A DNA stretch of 9,947 nt, from positions 1 to 9,947 of the forward strand of contig PSRH01000102.1 of NCBI GenBank assembly GCA_003175915.1, written 5' to 3'. Under the pieces are notes generated by a model, which was not told the DNA's origin, made no database searches, and was given only the letters and a program-made list of their open reading frames with translations. Made by a program: the position numbers and the translations under genes. This stretch comes from Candidatus Melainabacteria bacterium (lineage in GTDB: Bacteria > Cyanobacteriota > Vampirovibrionia > Obscuribacterales > Obscuribacteraceae). Positions within the stretch are counted from its first letter, which is position 1. Every line of letters begins with the position of its first letter. Of this stretch, positions 6,435-9,947 are shown one piece after another.

Positions 6435-8618
6435 TTACTTGTCGCCCTGCATGTCTGTGACATCAACCGAATCACTATTTGCATAGGTGGTGATGCCCGG
6501 CATCCCCGTTTTATCACCAAAGTATCCTACATTTGTCAAAAGAATTTGCCCGAACAGTGTGGCGAGAGGTCCGTTCACAGGTATTTCTCTGCGAAATCTG
6601 ATGCTTCCGGTGATACCTGTAGTTTGATAAGTGGGTCGCACGGCACCGGGACCGGTGGAGTAAGTCACATAAGGCGGTGGTGGAATGCTGGTTTCGGCAA
6701 AGTCATCTTGTGTGGTGAGCAATGGCGGCGCGCCTGTGCCCGAACCGCCCGGCATTGCGCCCGTTCCGCCTCTACCATGATCTCCGCCAAAACCTATGCC
6801 GGAATCACCAGCCATGGCTGTGGGCGAATCGTTGACAATCGGGACGACAGCGGTGAGAGCGTTGTCTAAAGGTTCGCCACCATGTTTGCCACCGAGGGTC
6901 TTTCCGGGCAGGCGAACCTGATCGCGGACATAGACGTCAAACTTGTTGCTGATTTTGATGTCGGCTGTGATGTTTTGATTTCCGTTTAGTGTAGGCAGTG
7001 TGACGTGGGGGAAGGTAAGCTCAGGGATCGAACTGTTGAAATGGTTTATCGATTCGCCATACAATTGGTTTTCGCTCATCACTTCGTAAGGATATGGTGA
7101 CTCAGGAATGCCCTTGATGGTTACGTTACCGTTGGCGTCGAACTTATATATGTTCATCATGCCGAAAGGGATTTGAGGGCCACCAGTCATCGTGGTTATA
7201 TCTACTATTGGACCTCCGGTCACCAGTTGACTCTTCCAATCGATCGTTGGAGGGTTAGCCTGAGTAAATGGTGTCGTCTGCATACTGAGTACTTGGTCGA
7301 TGCGTGCTTTCGTGCCGCCGCGGCGAATCCAATCATAGAGCGTGCACCTCCAGCAATCACCAATGTTAGGTTGATTGAAGGGCGGGCCGGTAAACGGCCA
7401 GGGCCCGGGGCTAACAATCTGGGAGCCGGGGTCAGTGGGAAAATCGCCTGGGCTGGAAGTCTGCACTGTAACATGGTGCCCGTTGTTATTTAGTTGCGAA
7501 TCAGTGAGGAGATCTTGTGGCTGAGTTAACTCTGCTGGTTGGCCGTCGGGGAACTCAACTGCCAGCGCACCCGGAGATGGGCGAGGGTCGTAGACACTTG
7601 CCGGCTCGGCACAAGCAGCACTATGAAAGGTTGCGCTTGAAGTAATCGGACTTTGCGACGATGATTTAAACTCGTCGGCCTCCGCTTTCAATAGGGTCGG
7701 GACGTGATAGGGAAGCCCAGGGGCACTGGCTACCCAGTTGCGCACATCGACAAGCCTGGTTGTGCCGGCAGCCACGTTACCACTTTCCTGGCTTCCTGAA
7801 GAGCCGCCGATGGCACCAAAGACAAAATGTGCGTCCTTATAGGGAATATCCACGAATGCAAGATAAAAGCCATTTTGTTGCTGGTTATCAGGAACCGGGT
7901 AGGTCGCTGCCGGCTGAGGAACAGGAATGTTGGTGTTGATTGGAATGGACAGCTCGCCCAGGGTAAGCTTGAGCGAGCCCTCGACGTACGATGAAGCGTT
8001 AGTCATTCGTTGCGGATTGCTTTTATAAGCACTTTCAGCGTCGGCATAGGCGTTGACAACATTGCCATCCCGGTCTTTGTAGGGCGGAGCCGGAGCGGGA
8101 GGATCTGGTGTGGTTGGACTAGGTTGGAGGGCAGATTGAAGCGCTGGGGTTAGCTCGGTGGTGATTACCTTCCGGGCGTTTGCCAGATCGGTCATGGCGA
8201 GATTCCACATGAGGCTATCGCCCAGTTGATCAGCAATGATCGCATCAAGGCGTGCCGTGCCGATTATTGTATTGATCCCGTGTACAGGGAGCGGGTATTG
8301 GTCCGATGCTCCGGTATTAGCACCTATAGGCGCCTGGTCTGAAAGCGAGACATAGCCGAATTCAGGAGTATCTATGACGATGCGGCTTAAGTCGTTGGCA
8401 CCGGCAAGTGCTGCTGCTTCGATGGCACTCTTCTGCTCCACGTTGCCGCCTGCCAGCTTGACGAAATTGATGAAAAAGACCGTGAACAATAGGAAGATTC
8501 CGACAGTTACGGCAGTCATGAGAGCGGTCATATTGCCGCGCTGGAACCGGCGCAAAGGGGCTGACCGGTTGAGGTGTCCGGGGTCGGAACAACGCTGATT
8601 AGCCATAAACTTAAACAT
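6435..8618 (-). CDS. Large Tad/TadG-like envelope protein with N-terminal anchor
   Basis: A 727-residue protein. Residues 29-56 are one membrane helix (GNMTALMTAVTVGIFLLFTV onward), followed by an amphipathic segment ending EQKSAIEAAALAGANDLSR (61-79). That pattern, a short basic cytoplasmic tail with a glycine before the helix and an alanine-rich AAALAGA after it, is the hallmark of the TadE/TadG-like minor pilin region of Tad pilus systems. The rest would be extracytoplasmic. It has a proline-rich linker near 167-177, and a CWRC motif at 422-425 that could form a disulfide or bind metal. A glycine-rich, possibly disordered stretch lies near residues 605-640, before a final folded region. 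No TadA ATPase, CpaB or prepilin peptidase gene is in the window, so a pilus role is not shown. ATG at 8618 and ATG at 8606 are both possible starts; neither has a strong ribosome site. The 441-residue secreted protein gene follows after 70 bases. Confidence 0.72.
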   Translation of the reverse strand: MFKFMANQRCSDPGHLNRSAPLRRFQRGNMTALMTAVTVGIFLLFTVFFINFVKLAGGNVEQKSAIEAAALAGANDLSRIVIDTPEFGYVSLSDQAPIGANTGASDQYPLPVHGINTIIGTARLDAIIADQLGDSLMWNLAMTDLANARKVITTELTPALQSALQPSPTTPDPPAPAPPYKDRDGNVVNAYADAESAYKSNPQRMTNASSYVEGSLKLTLGELSIPINTNIPVPQPAATYPVPDNQQQNGFYLAFVDIPYKDAHFVFGAIGGSSGSQESGNVAAGTTRLVDVRNWVASAPGLPYHVPTLLKAEADEFKSSSQSPITSSATFHSAACAEPASVYDPRPSPGALAVEFPDGQPAELTQPQDLLTDSQLNNNGHHVTVQTSSPGDFPTDPGSQIVSPGPWPFTGPPFNQPNIGDCWRCTLYDWIRRGGTKARIDQVLSMQTTPFTQANPPTIDWKSQLVTGGPIVDITTMTGGPQIPFGMMNIYKFDANGNVTIKGIPESPYPYEVMSENQLYGESINHFNSSIPELTFPHVTLPTLNGNQNITADIKISNKFDVYVRDQVRLPGKTLGGKHGGEPLDNALTAVVPIVNDSPTAMAGDSGIGFGGDHGRGGTGAMPGGSGTGAPPLLTTQDDFAETSIPPPPYVTYSTGPGAVRPTYQTTGITGSIRFRREIPVNGPLATLFGQILLTNVGYFGDKTGMPGITTYANSDSVDVTDMQGDK

Positions 8619-8856
8619 TATTAAGCAGTTCTAATGATCCTCATACTATGCTATCACCCCTTAGGAAAGGCGTCCAATCCTCCGGCTGGCCAGTTTGATG
8701 ACCGAACAGGTCTTTTACCAAGGTGGATGATACCGTAACTGGTGCTGTGCACAATTCATCTTAGGGCACCCGATTAGTAGTACGATTAGGCCCGGAAGAC
8801 CCACGACATTTTGCGGAACTGGAAAAAATAGGGATGTCCGTTCGCAGGAAATAGTA
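8619..8856. other. Divergent intergenic region between the TadG-like and DUF4388 genes
   Basis: These 238 bases contain no plausible gene. They must hold promoters for both flanking genes, but no strong -35/-10 pair is visible. On the minus strand TTGGAC (8672-8677) and TAGCAT about 18 bases on form a weak candidate. On the plus strand CGATTAG occurs twice, at 8771-8777 and 8783-8789, a 12-bp period that could be an operator half-site pair or chance. The ribosome site AGGAA at 8846-8850 serves the DUF4388 gene. Confidence 0.4.
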
Positions 8857-9390
8857 ATGACTAAAAGCAAGACTCCAGAGCTGAGCGGTCACCTGGGACC
8901 TCTGCATCCAGCCGGGTTATTGCAGTCGATTGCTATGGGCAAGCTGACTGGTATGTTGAAGGTCGATGATGGTCCAAATCTAATTGTGGTGCACTTCGAT
9001 TTCGGAAGCTTGACACATGCGCGCATGGGAAAGCTCAAGGGACAGCGGGCCATACGATCTTTTGTCCTTGACTGGACGCGGGGTTTATTTCAATTTTTCG
9101 ATGGCTCGCGTGTCGAGAAGCTTCCTGAAGATTGCGCCATCAAAAAGCCCCTGGACAAGTTGTTGCTGGATTGCTTCAACGAAGCGACAGATGGAAATAA
9201 AAAAACAGGTCAAGTGACCGTCCGAATGAAAGTGCTCGACGATAAGTTAGCTGCAAATGTAGCTAACTATCTCAAATGTTCATTCTGCGGAAAATCCAAG
9301 GACGAAGTGAAGAAGCTGGTGGCTGGTCCTAACGTCTATATTTGTGATGCCTGTATCAGAAATTGCGACGAGCTTATGGACGAACCATAG
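8857..9390 (+). CDS. DUF4388 domain fused to a ClpX-type C4 zinc finger
   Basis: A 177-residue cytoplasmic protein with two parts. Residues 9-112 look like a DUF4388 domain (the PatA N-terminal type found in cyanobacterial and myxobacterial regulators): SGHLGPLHPAGLLQSIAMGK at 10-29, the strands GMLKVDD and LIVVHFDFGSLTHAR, then RAIRSFVLDWTRGLFQF. Residues 139-173 closely match the N-terminal zinc-binding domain of ClpX: CSFCGKSKDEVKKL, then AGPNVYICDACI. The four ligands Cys141, Cys144, Cys163 and Cys166 have the same C-x2-C-x18-C-x2-C spacing as E. coli ClpX. The protein ends just after this finger, so there is no AAA+ ATPase and no Walker motif. In ClpX this domain dimerises and binds adaptors and some substrates. 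Here it could mediate dimerisation or dock onto Clp machinery, which is inference. AGGAA at 8846-8850 supports the ATG start. Confidence 0.87.
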   Translation: MTKSKTPELSGHLGPLHPAGLLQSIAMGKLTGMLKVDDGPNLIVVHFDFGSLTHARMGKLKGQRAIRSFVLDWTRGLFQFFDGSRVEKLPEDCAIKKPLDKLLLDCFNEATDGNKKTGQVTVRMKVLDDKLAANVANYLKCSFCGKSKDEVKKLVAGPNVYICDACIRNCDELMDEP

Positions 9391-9415
9391 CTTTAGCTCT
9401 GAACCCAACTTGGTT

Positions 9416-9853
9416 TCAGACGTGTATTACGCAAGTGGACGTGACAAAATCGTGGATCGATTTCCTGCGTTCATTGCAAAGCAAAACGATAAAACTTACC
9501 AGTTTTAGAAACCCGATAAATACGCAAAAGGCTTTAACTAAATTCCGTCCTGTAGCTCGAAGCAAGCCGATACGATTGCCGGCTCCGTCTACAACTTTCA
9601 GATGCGCAGCCATCTTACCCAGCGTCGCCTGTCGTTCTGAACTCTCCATTAAGGGGAAATAGAAAAACCATGCAATTAGGACAAGTACGATAATCGACAC
9701 GCCCCTTCCCTCCTTAGGAGTACATGCAAAAATTACAGCGCAAGCGATGCCCAGACAGCTGATAAAGATCAAAGCATCAAGCAGGTAGCTACCGATTCTG
9801 CTCCCGACGCCGCTGGGTTCAAGTGTTCCCATGTTTCTATCGGCATTCTGCAT
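9416..9853 (-). CDS. RDD family membrane protein
   Basis: A 145-residue protein with the RDD family pattern. RIGSYLLDALIF (19-30) supplies the first Arg and Asp of the motif around the first helix. The second helix covers about 52-69 (VSIIVLVLIAWFFYFPLM), followed by ATLGKMAAHLKVVD (76-89), and the C-terminal RRKSIHDFVTSTCVI (129-143) carries the conserved Asp region. About three membrane helices are likely. The family is small integral membrane proteins of largely unknown, sometimes transport-related, function. A longer reading frame starts at 9904, but its first residues are encoded by the tRNA gene, so the start is set at the ATG at 9853 (another ATG lies at 9832). The tRNA 3' end is only 21 bases upstream, leaving little room for a separate promoter. 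The convergent DUF4388 gene ends 25 bases from its stop. Confidence 0.82.
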   Translation of the reverse strand: MQNADRNMGTLEPSGVGSRIGSYLLDALIFISCLGIACAVIFACTPKEGRGVSIIVLVLIAWFFYFPLMESSERQATLGKMAAHLKVVDGAGNRIGLLRATGRNLVKAFCVFIGFLKLVSFIVLLCNERRKSIHDFVTSTCVIHV

Positions 9854-9874
9854 GGCATTTTCTGGTTGAAAAAT

Positions 9875-9947
9875 CACCCTCGGAGGGATTCGAACCCCCG
9901 ACACCCGCCTTAGGACGGCGGTGTTCTATCCAGCTGAACTACGAGGG
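9875..9947 (-). tRNA. tRNA-Arg (anticodon CCT), lacking its first base at the window edge
   Basis: The minus strand folds into a complete cloverleaf except for base 1, which lies beyond the window. The acceptor is CCCTCG pairing with CGAGGG. The D arm is GTTC/GAAC with AGCTGGATA in the loop. The anticodon stem CCGCC/GGCGG encloses the loop GTCCTAA, with T33 and anticodon CCT, which reads AGG (Arg). The variable loop is GTGTC and the T arm is GGGGG-TTCGAAT-CCCTC with one G-T pair. The first base is expected to be A to pair with T72. The discriminator is G, and CCA is not encoded. The RDD gene follows closely on the same strand. Confidence 0.93.

Noticed and set aside
6420..6435. 6-bp hairpin at the end of the TadG-like gene
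   Set aside because: No T-run follows on the minus strand, and the next gene starts 70 bases on with its own ribosome site, so it is more likely chance or a minor processing site.
6432..6869. 145-codon open frame on the plus strand antisense to the 3' end of the TadG-like gene
   Set aside because: It lies wholly opposite a better-supported gene, has no recognisable domain, and its composition (Arg, Ser, Cys rich) is typical of a shadow frame.
8699..8713. GACC/GGTC mini-hairpin followed by a few Ts in the divergent intergenic region
   Set aside because: Only four base pairs, and a terminator here would not fit between two divergent genes.
607..8790. CGATTAGG occurring both in the ssb terminator stem and at 8783-8790
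   Set aside because: An 8-base match in 10 kb in unrelated contexts is readily explained by chance.
9401..9417. Short inverted repeat between the convergent DUF4388 and RDD genes, considered as a terminator
   Set aside because: Stem of seven with one mismatch, a 3-base loop and no T-run on either strand; too weak to call.
9854..9904. Longer N-terminus for the RDD protein starting at 9904
   Set aside because: The extra residues are encoded partly by the conserved T arm of the tRNA gene, so this is an overlap artefact.

Overview
This is a bacterial chromosomal window carrying ten protein genes, one tRNA that runs off the right edge, and one clear terminator. The organism cannot be fixed from this sequence alone. 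The SSB resembles cyanobacterial SSBs, and DUF4388, a Tad-type N-terminal anchor and several unrecognised secreted proteins are also present. Together these would fit a non-photosynthetic relative of the cyanobacteria (Melainabacteria/Vampirovibrionia, e.g. Obscuribacterales). That assignment is an inference with modest confidence. No insertion sequence, CRISPR array or phage gene was seen.

Layout. (1) 40-650: a single-stranded DNA-binding protein gene and its hairpin terminator. (2) 694-1856, minus strand: a likely three-gene unit with a four-helix membrane protein followed by two tandem paralogous small secreted proteins that share leader, signal peptide and a short core motif. (3) 1857-1941: a divergent intergenic region with a 12-bp tandem repeat that places two TTGACA hexamers on the minus strand. 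(4) 1942-5004, plus strand: a tight three-gene unit with a DUF2520 Rossmann-type oxidoreductase, a membrane-anchored spermidine-synthase-like protein and a putative lipoprotein with an HEKGH metalloprotease-type motif. (5) 5039-8618, minus strand: a Tad/TadG-like anchored extracellular protein followed by a secreted protein with an internal domain duplication. (6) 8857-9390, plus strand: a DUF4388 domain fused to a ClpX-type C4 zinc finger with no AAA+ ATPase. (7) 9416-9947, minus strand: an RDD membrane protein only 21 nt downstream of a tRNA-Arg(CCT).

How the parts may work together. Much of the window encodes exported or membrane proteins, suggesting a cell-envelope region interspersed with housekeeping genes. 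No complete known pathway or defence system is visible. The observations most worth following up are the DUF4388-ClpX zinc finger fusion, the tandem secreted paralogs with a conserved leader, the altered SSB C-terminus, and the duplicated domain in the 441-residue secreted protein.
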